Assembly (NCBI GenBank): GCA_016721435.1
Contig: JADKIC010000002.1
Location: 202,905 to 266,904 of the forward strand
Origin: Bacteroidota bacterium
GTDB taxonomy: Bacteria > Bacteroidota > Bacteroidia > AKYH767-A > OLB10
DNA: 64,000 nucleotides
Direction of reading: 5' to 3'
The position numbers and the translations under genes are program-made. The notes under the pieces are model-generated. The model ran no database searches. It saw nothing but the letters and a program-made list of their open reading frames with translations, and was not told the DNA's origin. The number at the start of each line of letters is the position of its first letter. Positions within the stretch are counted from its first letter, which is position 1. This document shows positions 29,080-38,465 of this stretch, piece after piece.

Positions 29080-30447
29080 ATGAATAGAAAGAAGCAGAGT
29101 GTTGACTCACTAGTGATAACACTGGTTTTTCTGTTTGTGAGCACCTTTTCGGCAATTGCGCAGATAAAGGGACTTTCAGTGGAAACATATTATATCTCAG
29201 ATGTAAATGATATCACAGATAATACAGGTGGCAGGAGCTTATCATTGGGATCGAAAACATATAGAATTTATGTAGAGTTAGAGGCCGGAAGTAAAGTTCG
29301 TAAGATTTATGGTGATTCATTGCATCCATTATCAATTATGAGTGACTCCGTTTTTTACAATAACAATGATCGTCCATCCAATGAATTTGGATATGAAATA
29401 CAAGCATCCTGGTACGAAGATAATCCTACACTCGCATTGGATAGCTGGTTGACTTTGGGACTTGCTTCTAAAACGCATAAAGGAATTTTGAAGTCTAAGG
29501 ATAATGATGGTGATATTGTTGCAGGTAGCAATAATTTGGGTGGTACAGCTGCTATCCCCGGTGGACTTTTGGTGAATAATGATCCTCTGATGGGATTGCC
29601 ACTCACCACTGCCGATGGACTCGTGCCGAACACCATCGTAAAGGGTACCTGGATAGATGTTGGCTTTAAGGATGGATTTGGAAATGATACCACCATCTTT
29701 GGTGCCGACAGTATTGGAAATGAATTCAAGTGTTATGGTTGTGCATTGCAGCAAACGTTGGGTGTGGAAGGCCCGAATCAGGATAGCTCAAGAGTTTTAG
29801 TAGCTCAATTGACAACCACCGGCGAATTGAAATTTGAGTTGAATTTAACTCTTGAACAAACCGATATCAATGGAAATACGGTGCTGGTAGATTATGTAGC
29901 CACTGACGATACCCTTCGTCCCGGTGAAGTTGTGAGTCCTTTTCTTTCGTATCCTCTGGCATGTGGATGTAATGATCCCATGTATTTGGAGTATAGTGGT
30001 TCTTACACTTGTCTGGAAGAAGATTCTTGTAAAACGCTGATCGTTTTTGGATGTATGGATACAATGGCCTGTAACTATAATCCGAACGCTAATTTTAATA
30101 TTAGTAGCCTTTGTTGCTACCCGGGTTACTGCAATGATCTTGATATTTCGTTAGTATGTCCAACATTAAATCTGGGCCGATTCGCTTCGTCTAACGTTTT
30201 GGTCTATCCGAATCCAAGCATTGGACCACTTACCGTTGAATTGTATGCGGATAAAAAGCAGCAAGCAACCCTTGAAGTGTATAATGCCATGGGTGAATTA
30301 GTTTATGCAGATCGTATTGCTTTAAGTGATAAAGTGACCCTCTCCGATCATGACATTACCTTTTTGCAAGAAGGTGTGTATCTGGTAAGAGTAACCGGAG
30401 ATCAATTGAATGAAAGTATTCGTATTGTAAAGAGAAATAATAATTAA
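29080..30447 (+). CDS. secreted Cys-rich protein with divergent N-domain and T9SS tail (paralogue 4)
   Basis: 455 residues. Signal peptide to SAIAQ. The shared domain is divergent: KGLSVETYYIS, KTYRIYVELEAGS, LALDSWLTLGLA, DPLMGLPLTTADG and VLVAQLTTTGEL. Residues about 285-375 are Cys-rich, with the Asn-Pro-Asn-Ala type repeat GCMDTMACNYNPNANFN that often precedes T9SS tails in Bacteroidota. YPNPSIGPL opens the sorting domain and VKRNNN ends it. Thirteen bases after the TonB receptor stop and eleven before the FISUMP gene, it is probably the surface partner of the receptor. Confidence 0.83.
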   Translation: MNRKKQSVDSLVITLVFLFVSTFSAIAQIKGLSVETYYISDVNDITDNTGGRSLSLGSKTYRIYVELEAGSKVRKIYGDSLHPLSIMSDSVFYNNNDRPSNEFGYEIQASWYEDNPTLALDSWLTLGLASKTHKGILKSKDNDGDIVAGSNNLGGTAAIPGGLLVNNDPLMGLPLTTADGLVPNTIVKGTWIDVGFKDGFGNDTTIFGADSIGNEFKCYGCALQQTLGVEGPNQDSSRVLVAQLTTTGELKFELNLTLEQTDINGNTVLVDYVATDDTLRPGEVVSPFLSYPLACGCNDPMYLEYSGSYTCLEEDSCKTLIVFGCMDTMACNYNPNANFNISSLCCYPGYCNDLDISLVCPTLNLGRFASSNVLVYPNPSIGPLTVELYADKKQQATLEVYNAMGELVYADRIALSDKVTLSDHDITFLQEGVYLVRVTGDQLNESIRIVKRNNN

Positions 30448-30458
30448 TAGCAGCTATC

Positions 30459-31217
30459 ATGAATAATTCAATTCAATTCTTTCGAAACAATTCATCATTG
30501 CGATTTCTGTTGTTTTTCCTGCTCTACTTTGTTTTAGGATTAAGTGCTTGTAAGGACGATGACGAAACGACGCCAATGCTGGAGACAGGAACCATGATTG
30601 ATGTAGATGGGAATATTTACAAAACAGTGTTGATTGGTGGTAAGTGGTGGATGGCCGAGAATTTGAGAGTAAAACATTATCGTGACGGTCAGGCTGTGAA
30701 TGAATTAGTAGAAGATACCACCTGGAGTCAGGGTGCTGCGGCTTATTCTGTTCATCCGGATGCGACCACAGCGATGGGATATCTTTACAATTGGGAAGCC
30801 GTTTCCAATACAGCCGGTCTGGCTCCTGACGGATGGCATATTGCTACCGATGAGGAATGGAAGCAATTGGAAAGTGCAGTGGGTATGGAATCATCAGAAA
30901 TTGTAAAGACAGGATGGAGAGGTTCCATTGAAGGCGATGCTTTAAAAGCAGAAGGAACGGATAACTGGAACAGATTTGATCCCGTATGGGCAACGAACAG
31001 CAGTGGCTTTACTGCATTATCTGGATCGTGTCGTCTATACAATGGGAAATTTGGATATCCCGGCCGCTTATATACCGGATTTTGGTGGACCGCCTCAGAA
31101 AATATAGCTGATAATTCAAAAGCCTGGTACCGCTATCTGGATTATAAGACATCAGAAGTATTCAGACAGTATCTTCAGAAAGAATATGGAATGAGTGTGC
31201 GTTGCGTCAAAGATTAG
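30459..31217 (+). CDS. FISUMP-domain lipoprotein
   Basis: 252 residues. Lipoprotein signal LLYFVLGLSAC, then a FISUMP (Fibrobacter succinogenes major paralogous) domain: DVDGNIYKTVLIGGKWWMAENLRV, YLYNWEAVS, PDGWHIATDEEWKQLE and a final YGMSVRCVKD. These domains occur on surface proteins of polymer-degrading Bacteroidota and Fibrobacteres, and their ligand is mostly unknown. It is the last gene of the TonB receptor-paralogue 4 unit. Confidence 0.88.
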   Translation: MNNSIQFFRNNSSLRFLLFFLLYFVLGLSACKDDDETTPMLETGTMIDVDGNIYKTVLIGGKWWMAENLRVKHYRDGQAVNELVEDTTWSQGAAAYSVHPDATTAMGYLYNWEAVSNTAGLAPDGWHIATDEEWKQLESAVGMESSEIVKTGWRGSIEGDALKAEGTDNWNRFDPVWATNSSGFTALSGSCRLYNGKFGYPGRLYTGFWWTASENIADNSKAWYRYLDYKTSEVFRQYLQKEYGMSVRCVKD

Positions 31218-31647
31218 TTCATTTGTTTTTGCAAACTTTACCTATGGAGAGGGTAATGCTGGTTAATGCAGTGGATGAAAGGAGTAAGAGATGTTTTAGT
31301 GTGATGTTTTATTGCTGCCCATTTCAATAACAGATACGTTAAAGAAATTTCTTGGTGAACATTAGTACTAATTTTCCTAAGTAAAACATGATTACAGAGT
31401 ATATTTCGAAGATTTGCGTTTGAAATTGCCAATAAATCGCTATATTTTTTCAATGATTTCCGGACTTTTTTAGTTAATTCAATATGTCTTTAATGTTACC
31501 TGATTTTTGGTTTAACATACAGGTGAAATACAAATAATGATTTAGTAAGTTACCGGATATTTCCAGGTTCAATTACCACTCTACATTTGACCCGAGTTAA
31601 AGAGTGCATGCATCATTTAAAATCAAATAATAAACCAAATTAAAAAA
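31218..31647. other. intergenic region with promoter
   Basis: 430 bases without a supported gene. TACATTTG at 31582-31589 is a TAnnTTTG -7 element 58 bases before the next start. A long AT-rich leader lies between. Confidence 0.5.
31582..31589 (+). promoter_or_regulatory. -7 element for the 31.6-36.5 kb pair
   Basis: TACATTTG matches TAnnTTTG and would drive the two genes 31648-33258 and 33295-36525, which are 36 bases apart and end at one strong terminator. Confidence 0.5.
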
Positions 31648-33258
31648 ATGAAAAAACTAATTGCAAAATTTGCTGTTGCTGCCGGGATGGTAGTTGCAGC
31701 CGGTACTACGGGTTCTGCTCAAAACAACTTAGGTGCTGATTGCGGATGTCCACAAGTTTCCAGCCGTCCAACTAAGAACTTCAGTGCTTATGTTGATGTA
31801 AACGGAAACCTGCTTGCGAATCTCTATCTGTATTGCGACACCACCTACATCCTTAACGACAAAGTTTGGGTAGGTGCCGGTAAGACGATCACTATCGCTC
31901 CCGGAACTGTTATTAAAGGAACACCAACCGGTATCGGTGTTCAACAAAATTCTCTTGTTATCATGCGCGGTGGTAAAATCAATGCTGCAGGTACTACTAC
32001 CTGTCCGATTGTATTTACTTCAACAAATGATCCTGTAAATGGTACTTATCCAATCGGCAATCGTGCAGAGTGGGGTGGAATTCAGGTATTGGGTAACGCG
32101 CAATTGGCTCGTTTAGGTGGTGTAGCTATTGCCGGTGGTGGAACAACTGCTAACGGTGAGTGGTTAATGGAAGGTTTGAATGCTGATGCCCGTTCAATAT
32201 TTGGCGGAGGATCAAATCCAAACAACAATGACGACTCTGGTGTACTTCGTTATGTATCTATTCGTCATGCAGGTGGTGCAACCGCAGCAAACGTAGAGTT
32301 GAACGGTTTATCACTTGGTGCTGTAGGTAGCGGAACTATTATTGAAAACATCGAAGTCCTTTCAAACGACGATGATGCTGTTGAGTGGTGGGGTGGTACT
32401 GTAAACTGTAAGTATCTTAACTTCATGTTCCTGAATGATGACGGTTATGATATTGACATGGATTATGATGGAAAATTACAATTCCTGTTTGGTGTGAAAG
32501 CTCCTGCTGCTGTTGCTCCGGGTGGTGAAAGTGGTTTCGAGTGGGATGGTGATGAAGGTGCTTCTACCTGGTTTGGTGGTTACACTTCTGCTGTTTCTAC
32601 TATGAAGTCTCATCCAGTTGTTTACAATGCAACTATCCTTGGTAATGGTTCTAATACCGGTGCGGGTGGTACTGGTACTACTCCTGGAAATCCATTCGGC
32701 ATTAGCTTCAAATCAGATGCTGAAGGTGAAATCTACAATTCTATCTTCACCGGTTTCCGTGGTGGTATGAATTTACAAAGTACTTCAGATTCTTCTTACA
32801 CAAACTGGGTGAACAACTTAGTAAAAGTTCAATGTAACCATTGGGTAGGATGTACTTTCCCTGCTTCTAACCAAAACGTTCCTTTCGTTGCAGGTGGTGC
32901 TGACTCCACTAAATTCTTTGGTGATAACAACGTAAACACGAACAGCATTGCAGGTTTTGATTATTTGTTCAACATCAACGGATCAACTAACGTTGTTTCT
33001 GACAACATCGATGTAGTTCCAAACAGCAATCTTTCAACAACTTGTTCAGCTCCTAATGATGGTTTCTTCACACCTGCTAACTATCGCGGTGCATTTGAAG
33101 CAGGTAAAAAGCCTTGGTTAAACAAGTGGGCTTACACTTCTGTAATCAATGTTATTCCGGGCTTATCTCCATGTCCTACTGACCTGAATTCAGATGGTCA
33201 AACCAACACTTCTGACTTCTTGTTGTTCGTTGCTCAATTCAACCTTTCTTGTAACTAA
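31648..33258 (+). CDS. secreted beta-helix-like protein ending in one dockerin-like repeat
   Basis: 536 residues. Signal peptide to GSAQ. NNLGADCGCPQV opens the mature protein. The body contains a right-handed-helix style pattern (TITIAPGTVIKG, LVIMRGGKINAAG, CPIVFTSTNDPV, WGGIQVLGNA) known from a group of Bacteroidota surface proteins without assigned activity. The last 25 residues read CPTDLNSDGQTNTSDFLLF, with a DxNxDGxxxxxD calcium loop like one half of a dockerin. There is no YPNP sorting domain. Codons favour GGT, GCT, ACT and AAC more than neighbouring genes, suggesting high expression. Its use in a surface assembly with the next gene is inferred. Confidence 0.75.
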   Translation: MKKLIAKFAVAAGMVVAAGTTGSAQNNLGADCGCPQVSSRPTKNFSAYVDVNGNLLANLYLYCDTTYILNDKVWVGAGKTITIAPGTVIKGTPTGIGVQQNSLVIMRGGKINAAGTTTCPIVFTSTNDPVNGTYPIGNRAEWGGIQVLGNAQLARLGGVAIAGGGTTANGEWLMEGLNADARSIFGGGSNPNNNDDSGVLRYVSIRHAGGATAANVELNGLSLGAVGSGTIIENIEVLSNDDDAVEWWGGTVNCKYLNFMFLNDDGYDIDMDYDGKLQFLFGVKAPAAVAPGGESGFEWDGDEGASTWFGGYTSAVSTMKSHPVVYNATILGNGSNTGAGGTGTTPGNPFGISFKSDAEGEIYNSIFTGFRGGMNLQSTSDSSYTNWVNNLVKVQCNHWVGCTFPASNQNVPFVAGGADSTKFFGDNNVNTNSIAGFDYLFNINGSTNVVSDNIDVVPNSNLSTTCSAPNDGFFTPANYRGAFEAGKKPWLNKWAYTSVINVIPGLSPCPTDLNSDGQTNTSDFLLFVAQFNLSCN

Positions 33259-33294
33259 AATTAAAGAAAAAAAACAGCTCACAGCTACAAAATT

Positions 33295-36200
33295 ATGAAA
33301 CTAAATAAACTATTAACAGGAGCACTCCTCTTGTTAACGGGAACCTTTGCGCATGCCCAGAACGGTCTGGAGAACATAATCATAGAGAAGTACTACGTAT
33401 CAAAGGCTGCTGATGCTGCTAACGCCAACACTGCATTGTCAGGAGCCGGTTATACAACAGGTACATTACCTTCGGGTTCTGTTACCTGGCGTGTGTACGC
33501 TGATCTGCTCCCGGGTTGGGGAGTTCAGTCAGTGTATGGTGTACCAAGTCATCCATTGGTGCTGACTTCTTCAACATCATTCTTTAATCATCCGAATGCG
33601 AATACTACAGGTGGAAACTTCTCCAGCAACAGTAACAGTATCCTCGGCGACGGAACTACACTTCTAGACTCTTATCTGTCTTGCGGTGCTGTAGCTCCTG
33701 CACGTTTCGGTGTATTGAAAGCCGAAGATAATTCTGCTGCAGTTCCTGCAGGTGGTGGTATTAACCAGGTGATTACTCCCGGTACAGTATTGGCCAACAA
33801 CGATCCAAGTGCAGCTCCTGCGCTTACCGTTGCTGATGGTCACTATAACGTTGGTGGATCTCCGGCATTACTTGCTCTTACTCTATTAGGTGATGCAGCT
33901 GCTGCTCCGGTAAATATTTTTACCGATGGTTCAACAGTTGGTAATAACTACAATAGTACAAATACTTCATGGGGAGTATTGGGTGAGCAGGTAGGAGCTT
34001 TCCCTACAGGTACTAACCGTGTATTGATTGGACAATTTACTTCTGATGGTGTATTCCATTATGAGTTGAATATCCAAATCCGTAACAACACTACCTTTGC
34101 TGTGCAAAACTATGTGAATGCTAACCCAACCGGTGCCGAGATTTTATTAACCGCTCTTGCCGGTACATTGAATCAGCCAAATGCTGCTCCAAGTGTTAAC
34201 ATTACAGCTCCTGCAAATGGTGCCAGTTTCTTTGTGGGTGATAACGTGAACATCACTGCTACTGCTTCTGACGTTGCTCCAGGTACTGTTACGCAGGTGG
34301 AATTCTTCGTAAACGGAGTTTCTGTAGGTGTGGACAATACAGATCCTTATGCAGCTACCTATGTGGCTACTTCAGGAACGAAGAACATCACTGCTGTAGC
34401 TACTGATAACGGAGGTGCTACTACTACTTCTTCTATCGTTACCATTACTGTGGGTACAAACACTGCACCTTTAGTAAATATCACGGCTCCTGCTAATGGA
34501 ACATTGTTCATTGGTGGAGCTGCTGTTCAGATTGATGCGAATGCATCTGATCCGGGTGGTGCTGTGGCTCAGGTGGAATTCTTTGTAAACGGAGTTTCTG
34601 TAGGTGTAGATAATACATCGCCTTACTCTGTTTCCTGGACAAGTGGTGCTCCTTTCGGAACACGTTTATTGACTGCTGTGGCTACAGATAACTTCGGTTC
34701 ATCAACTACTTCTGCTACAGTTTCTATCACTGTTCAAAATCCTTCAGCTCTTCCTTACACTATCGGAAATCTTACAGAAAAATGTGTAAACAGCAATTTC
34801 TGTCTTCCTATCACTGCTGTTGATACCGTTGCGGATATCATCGGTTATGATATCGTTCTCGACTATGATGTAACTAAAGTTGCTCCAACAGGAGCAATTG
34901 TACGTAGCAATGATTTACTGCTTCCTTCTTTCAACTACAACATGGTGAGCACTGCTTACTCTAATGATGCTACAAATGGTAAATTGCGTATCGCAGTTTA
35001 TTTCAACGGTAGCGCTCCTTCATCTGCTCGTTTTGCCGGATCAGGAGATATCATTTGTGTTGAATTTGCTAAGACAGGTCTTGGTAACACAGATACAGCT
35101 TTATTCGTAGCAGATACTTTAATGGAAAGCCGCATTACCGGAGTTCAATTGAAGGCTACTGATGCTGGAAGCTATGCAACGTATAAAGACAGTCTCTTCA
35201 GCAGCAATTTGAAATTCTGGGAAGATTTCAGTCCTATCCGTTACAATGCAGCTGCACCTGCTGATTATTTGATCACTAATATTTATGGAAACAATACCAG
35301 CTGTAACAACCGTTCAGTTGCTGCTGTTCAACCAGATCTAAATGGTGAGTTTACATACAATGTGAACAATGGTGCTAAGATTGAAATCATCAAGGATATC
35401 GCTCCGGCAACGGATATGCAACCTGTAGTGAATGGATTTGACGCCTTCCTTACACGTCGTGTGTTGATCAATGATGCAAGTTTCGTTCCTTCTGTTTATC
35501 AGATGATCGCTATGGATGTGAATACAGATGGTGTTGTTTCTGCAGGTGACTTGTCACAGATTAACCAACGTGCTGTATTATTCATTCCTGAATTCCAACA
35601 GGATTGGAACTACAATGCTCAGGGTGTATCTAATGGTCAGCCTTCAAGAGACTGGTTGTTCATTGATGTAAATACTGTAAGTGCTAGCCCTTCTTATTAC
35701 ATATCTACTAACTATCCTTCTAATGATGGAATTGGTTATAGCAAGAATAAAGTTCCACAAGTTGATTTCTGTAGCCCAATCCCTGTTAGTTTTATTAATG
35801 GTGATTGTCCTGTAATCGGAACTGAATCTTATATCGGTGTATTGTTAGGTGATGCTAACGGAAATTACTCTTCTAACAATGGTGCTCCAAGTCCATTTAA
35901 AGTGGGAAGCTCTGAGAAAGTAATTTTTGATGCTACAAAAGCAGTAGTTGCTGATGGTTTCGTTACGATTCCTGTTGCTGTTAAATCATTCAATACTGTA
36001 AATGCAATCGATTTCGCTTTCCAGTTCAATGCAGGCAACCTTACTTTCGATAACGTGACAGACCTTACCGGTAAAATGATGGTTCTTTCTCATTTCAATA
36101 CTGCGGATCAAACTGTTCGTTTCACTTCGAATAGCTTGGAAAGCATTGAAAAGAATGTAACTGTTTTAAATGTGCGTTTCGCTATCAATAGCACTAATTT

Positions 36201-36525
36201 CAACCCTGCTGACTTGAATTCACTTTCAGGTTATATCAACGGTGAAAGCGCTGAAGTTGAAGTAAGAACGGAGCGTATCGCTGCAACGGATGTGAACGTA
36301 AGTGTTTATCCAAATCCGGTAAACAATATGTTGAATGTGTTTGTATCTGAGAATGCTCAAATCGAACTTTCTGATTTAAGTGGCCGTGTGATCATGACTG
36401 TAAACAATGTACTTGCTGATCAAAAGCAGGAACTTAATGTTGCGGGTATTGCAGACGGTGTTTATATGCTGAAAGTTTGGAACGGTGAGTTTGTTTCAAC
36501 AAGCAAAGTGGTAGTAAAGCATTAA
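33295..36525 (+). CDS. giant secreted protein: N-domain, two Ig domains, cohesin-like domains, dockerin-like repeat, T9SS tail (paralogue 5)
   Basis: 1,076 residues. Signal peptide to AHAQ. The shared N-domain (about 22-295) starts NGLENIIIEKYYVS. Two near-identical Big_9-type Ig domains follow (about 300-480), both with VEFFVNGVSVGVDNT. A cohesin-like beta domain (about 485-640) has IGYDIVLDYDVTKV and GSGDIICVEFAKTG. A dockerin-like calcium loop, MDVNTDGVVSAGDLSQIN, lies near 740. A second cohesin-like domain (about 875-1000) has VTIPVAVKSFNTVNAIDFAF. YPNPVNNMLN and a final KVVVKH form the sorting domain. It is 36 bases after the previous gene and looks highly expressed by codon use. The layout is that of a surface scaffold. 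Cohesin assignment needs a profile search. Confidence 0.8.
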   Translation: MKLNKLLTGALLLLTGTFAHAQNGLENIIIEKYYVSKAADAANANTALSGAGYTTGTLPSGSVTWRVYADLLPGWGVQSVYGVPSHPLVLTSSTSFFNHPNANTTGGNFSSNSNSILGDGTTLLDSYLSCGAVAPARFGVLKAEDNSAAVPAGGGINQVITPGTVLANNDPSAAPALTVADGHYNVGGSPALLALTLLGDAAAAPVNIFTDGSTVGNNYNSTNTSWGVLGEQVGAFPTGTNRVLIGQFTSDGVFHYELNIQIRNNTTFAVQNYVNANPTGAEILLTALAGTLNQPNAAPSVNITAPANGASFFVGDNVNITATASDVAPGTVTQVEFFVNGVSVGVDNTDPYAATYVATSGTKNITAVATDNGGATTTSSIVTITVGTNTAPLVNITAPANGTLFIGGAAVQIDANASDPGGAVAQVEFFVNGVSVGVDNTSPYSVSWTSGAPFGTRLLTAVATDNFGSSTTSATVSITVQNPSALPYTIGNLTEKCVNSNFCLPITAVDTVADIIGYDIVLDYDVTKVAPTGAIVRSNDLLLPSFNYNMVSTAYSNDATNGKLRIAVYFNGSAPSSARFAGSGDIICVEFAKTGLGNTDTALFVADTLMESRITGVQLKATDAGSYATYKDSLFSSNLKFWEDFSPIRYNAAAPADYLITNIYGNNTSCNNRSVAAVQPDLNGEFTYNVNNGAKIEIIKDIAPATDMQPVVNGFDAFLTRRVLINDASFVPSVYQMIAMDVNTDGVVSAGDLSQINQRAVLFIPEFQQDWNYNAQGVSNGQPSRDWLFIDVNTVSASPSYYISTNYPSNDGIGYSKNKVPQVDFCSPIPVSFINGDCPVIGTESYIGVLLGDANGNYSSNNGAPSPFKVGSSEKVIFDATKAVVADGFVTIPVAVKSFNTVNAIDFAFQFNAGNLTFDNVTDLTGKMMVLSHFNTADQTVRFTSNSLESIEKNVTVLNVRFAINSTNFNPADLNSLSGYINGESAEVEVRTERIAATDVNVSVYPNPVNNMLNVFVSENAQIELSDLSGRVIMTVNNVLADQKQELNVAGIADGVYMLKVWNGEFVSTSKVVVKH

Positions 36526-36549
36526 TATTTGATTAGTATTATTTTGAAA

Positions 36550-36579
36550 GGGCTCCGGGGTTATTCGGAGCCCTTTTTT
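36550..36579 (+). terminator. intrinsic terminator after paralogue 5
   Basis: GGGCTCCG (36550-36557) pairs perfectly with CGGAGCCC (36566-36573) over an eight-base loop, followed by six T. It is the clearest terminator in the window, 24 bases past the stop. Confidence 0.9.
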
Positions 36580-36663
36580 ATTTTCTAGAACTTTCTGGAT
36601 TTATATTTTAACCATTTTTCGTATTGTTAATATTAGTTTAACATGACTATTTGATCAGAGCCT

Positions 36664-36671
36664 TACATTTG
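36664..36671 (+). promoter_or_regulatory. -7 element that decides the next gene's start
   Basis: TACATTTG matches TAnnTTTG. It lies downstream of the first in-frame start at 36651, so that start cannot be used from this promoter. Translation must begin at 36708 or 36711. Confidence 0.5.
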
Positions 36672-36707
36672 TTTCACACAATTGCCGCAATTGAAGATTT
36701 TACAAAA

Positions 36708-37316
36708 ATGATGAAGTGCCTGTTTACTTTTTTCGCAATTTGCTTACTGTCGGCCGGAGATGGATGGGCTAATGAAAAACTTACTTTTTCCAACCAAAGG
36801 GAAACAGTTTACGATGAGCTTTTCATGGAGGAAACGACGCGTGTAGGTTTGAATGTTGGTGGAGATTCAACGGATATAATATTATCGGGTGGTTTCGCAA
36901 ATTTTGCCTATATAATTACGGAAGGTTCACTTTTTATTTGCCCCGGAGATACCATTACCCTCAGCGCCGGAGGAGGAACGGCCGGATCTACTTATCTATG
37001 GACAACAGGCGCAACAACATCTTCTATTCAGGTTTCAGCTACCGGAGTCTATGGCTTGAAAATTACGACCTGTAAAGGAAAAGGGAAGGGTGGAAAATGT
37101 ACATCTGTTGCTGTGCCGGTTGCAATAACCGTCAGTAGCCTCATTTCCGATTTGAATAATGATGGTAATGTGGATGTTTTGGATTACATCATCTTCCTCG
37201 GAGTGTTTAATAGCCCTTGCCCTGCATGTGCGGAAGACTTTATTGCAGATGGATTAATAGATACCAGGGATTATTTGCGATGGGTATCGGATATTTTTAA
37301 GACTTGTAATAATTGA
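36708..37316 (+). CDS. secreted protein with Ig-like domain and paired dockerin-like repeats
   Basis: About 202 residues from the ATG at 36708, a start set by the upstream -7 box and by the signal peptide CLFTFFAICLLSAGDGWA. One Ig/PKD-like segment (FICPGDTITLSAGG to VPVAITV) is followed by two calcium-loop segments: DLNNDGNVDVLDYIIFLGVF and DFIADGLIDTRDYLRWVSDIF. The first has the full DxNxDGxxxxxD loop. Two such segments about 30 residues apart are the size and order of a type I dockerin. It has no T9SS tail. Lying between two proteins with cohesin-like domains, it is a candidate subunit docking onto them. Confidence 0.7.
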   Translation: MMKCLFTFFAICLLSAGDGWANEKLTFSNQRETVYDELFMEETTRVGLNVGGDSTDIILSGGFANFAYIITEGSLFICPGDTITLSAGGGTAGSTYLWTTGATTSSIQVSATGVYGLKITTCKGKGKGGKCTSVAVPVAITVSSLISDLNNDGNVDVLDYIIFLGVFNSPCPACAEDFIADGLIDTRDYLRWVSDIFKTCNN

Positions 37317-37417
37317 TTTTTGCAGAAAATTTAATTTTCAGAGGTTAATGACTTATCCTTAACAATTTTCTCATTTAGAAGTAATTTCAGCATAATATTA
37401 TTGCCAGACTGAAGCTA

Positions 37418-37425
37418 TATATTTG
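37418..37425 (+). promoter_or_regulatory. -7 element
   Basis: TATATTTG matches TAnnTTTG, 22 bases before the ATG at 37448. Confidence 0.5.
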
Positions 37426-37447
37426 CTAACTAATCCCCTCCCCAATC

Positions 37448-38197
37448 ATGTCTAAAATTATACTATCAAATCTATTCTTGTTTTTTGCTGCAATGATTCA
37501 TTGTCAAGCGAAACAAAGCAACATATTCCCCACTCCTGATGTAGTTACCATCGATGCCGGTGATTCAGTCATTTTTGATATGTTTAACGCCACATATTCC
37601 GGATCACAGGTTACTATTCCGGTATATATCAATTCAGATGACCCTATCTATGCGGTTGACTTTTCCTTTAAGTTTAATAACCTGGATATGGTGTATGATA
37701 CGATTACTTTATCCCCGGCTGGATCTACATTGCTCGCCGTTTCCTATTTGAATCCTAATGATTCCGTGGTACGTTTTACCTCCAGTTCGCTGGTGAGTAT
37801 TGCTAATCAAACGGTATTGGTATATATTCATTTTAATTTGGCATCCGGCCAAACATTAGATGCAGCAGATATGTTTACTTTGAAAGGATATTTAAATGGC
37901 GATCCTTGTAGTGAGGCCATAATTCCTCCGTCTACGGTTGGATTAAGTGATTTTGCATCAAATTGGAATTTGTCCATCTTCCCAAATCCCGCTACCGATT
38001 TCCTTTTTGTGGAAATGAATCAGAATGCCGTTCTTGAAGTGATGGATGTACAGGGTAAGGATGTGTTGCTAAAACAATCTTTAAATGCAGGAATCAAAAA
38101 TCAGGTGAACATTGAGTTTCTTCCTATCGGTTTCTATCTGTTACGCATTTATAACGAAGAAGGTGTCAGCGTAAAGAAGGTGTTTGTTGCGAAGTAA
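37448..38197 (+). CDS. secreted protein with one cohesin-like domain and T9SS tail
   Basis: 249 residues. Signal peptide to about Gln20. One beta domain (about 38-160) resembles the second cohesin-like domain of paralogue 5: shared elements are VTIPVYINSDDPIYAVDFSFKF, VSYLNPNDSVVRFTSSSL and LKGYLNGDPC beside SHFNTADQTVRFTSNSL and LSGYINGESA. A sorting domain follows (FPNPATDFLF, ending KKVFVAK). This single-domain form with T9SS tail would present one docking domain at the surface. Homology to true cohesins is inferred from pattern, but the similarity to paralogue 5 is direct. Confidence 0.78.
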   Translation: MSKIILSNLFLFFAAMIHCQAKQSNIFPTPDVVTIDAGDSVIFDMFNATYSGSQVTIPVYINSDDPIYAVDFSFKFNNLDMVYDTITLSPAGSTLLAVSYLNPNDSVVRFTSSSLVSIANQTVLVYIHFNLASGQTLDAADMFTLKGYLNGDPCSEAIIPPSTVGLSDFASNWNLSIFPNPATDFLFVEMNQNAVLEVMDVQGKDVLLKQSLNAGIKNQVNIEFLPIGFYLLRIYNEEGVSVKKVFVAK

Positions 38198-38426
38198 ATT
38201 TCGTTATGAATATAGTTTTGGGAAAGAAGATAGTTTATCATAATTGTTTTCATAACATGGACAATGACCGCCGATGGGTTGTGCATGAGATTTTATTTTC
38301 TATAAGAATCCGGAGGTCTTGTGCTTCAAGTGCTTTCATGAATCATTTACTTAAAGGGATATTTAAGGAAAGCGGGAAGTCAAAAAATGTCATGATTCTT
38401 ATCATTGCTAAGCCATGTGGTGTGCT

Positions 38427-38434
38427 TAACTTTG
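38427..38434 (+). promoter_or_regulatory. -7 element for the DUF6544 gene
   Basis: TAACTTTG matches TAnnTTTG, 31 bases before the preferred ATG at 38466. Confidence 0.5.
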
Positions 38435-38465
38435 CATAACTCTTGTCTAATTGTCAAGGAAAGTC

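Noticed and set aside
38206..38439. 77-codon plus-strand frame between the cohesin-like and DUF6544 genes
   Set aside because: No ribosome-binding or family features. The promoter of the next gene lies inside it.
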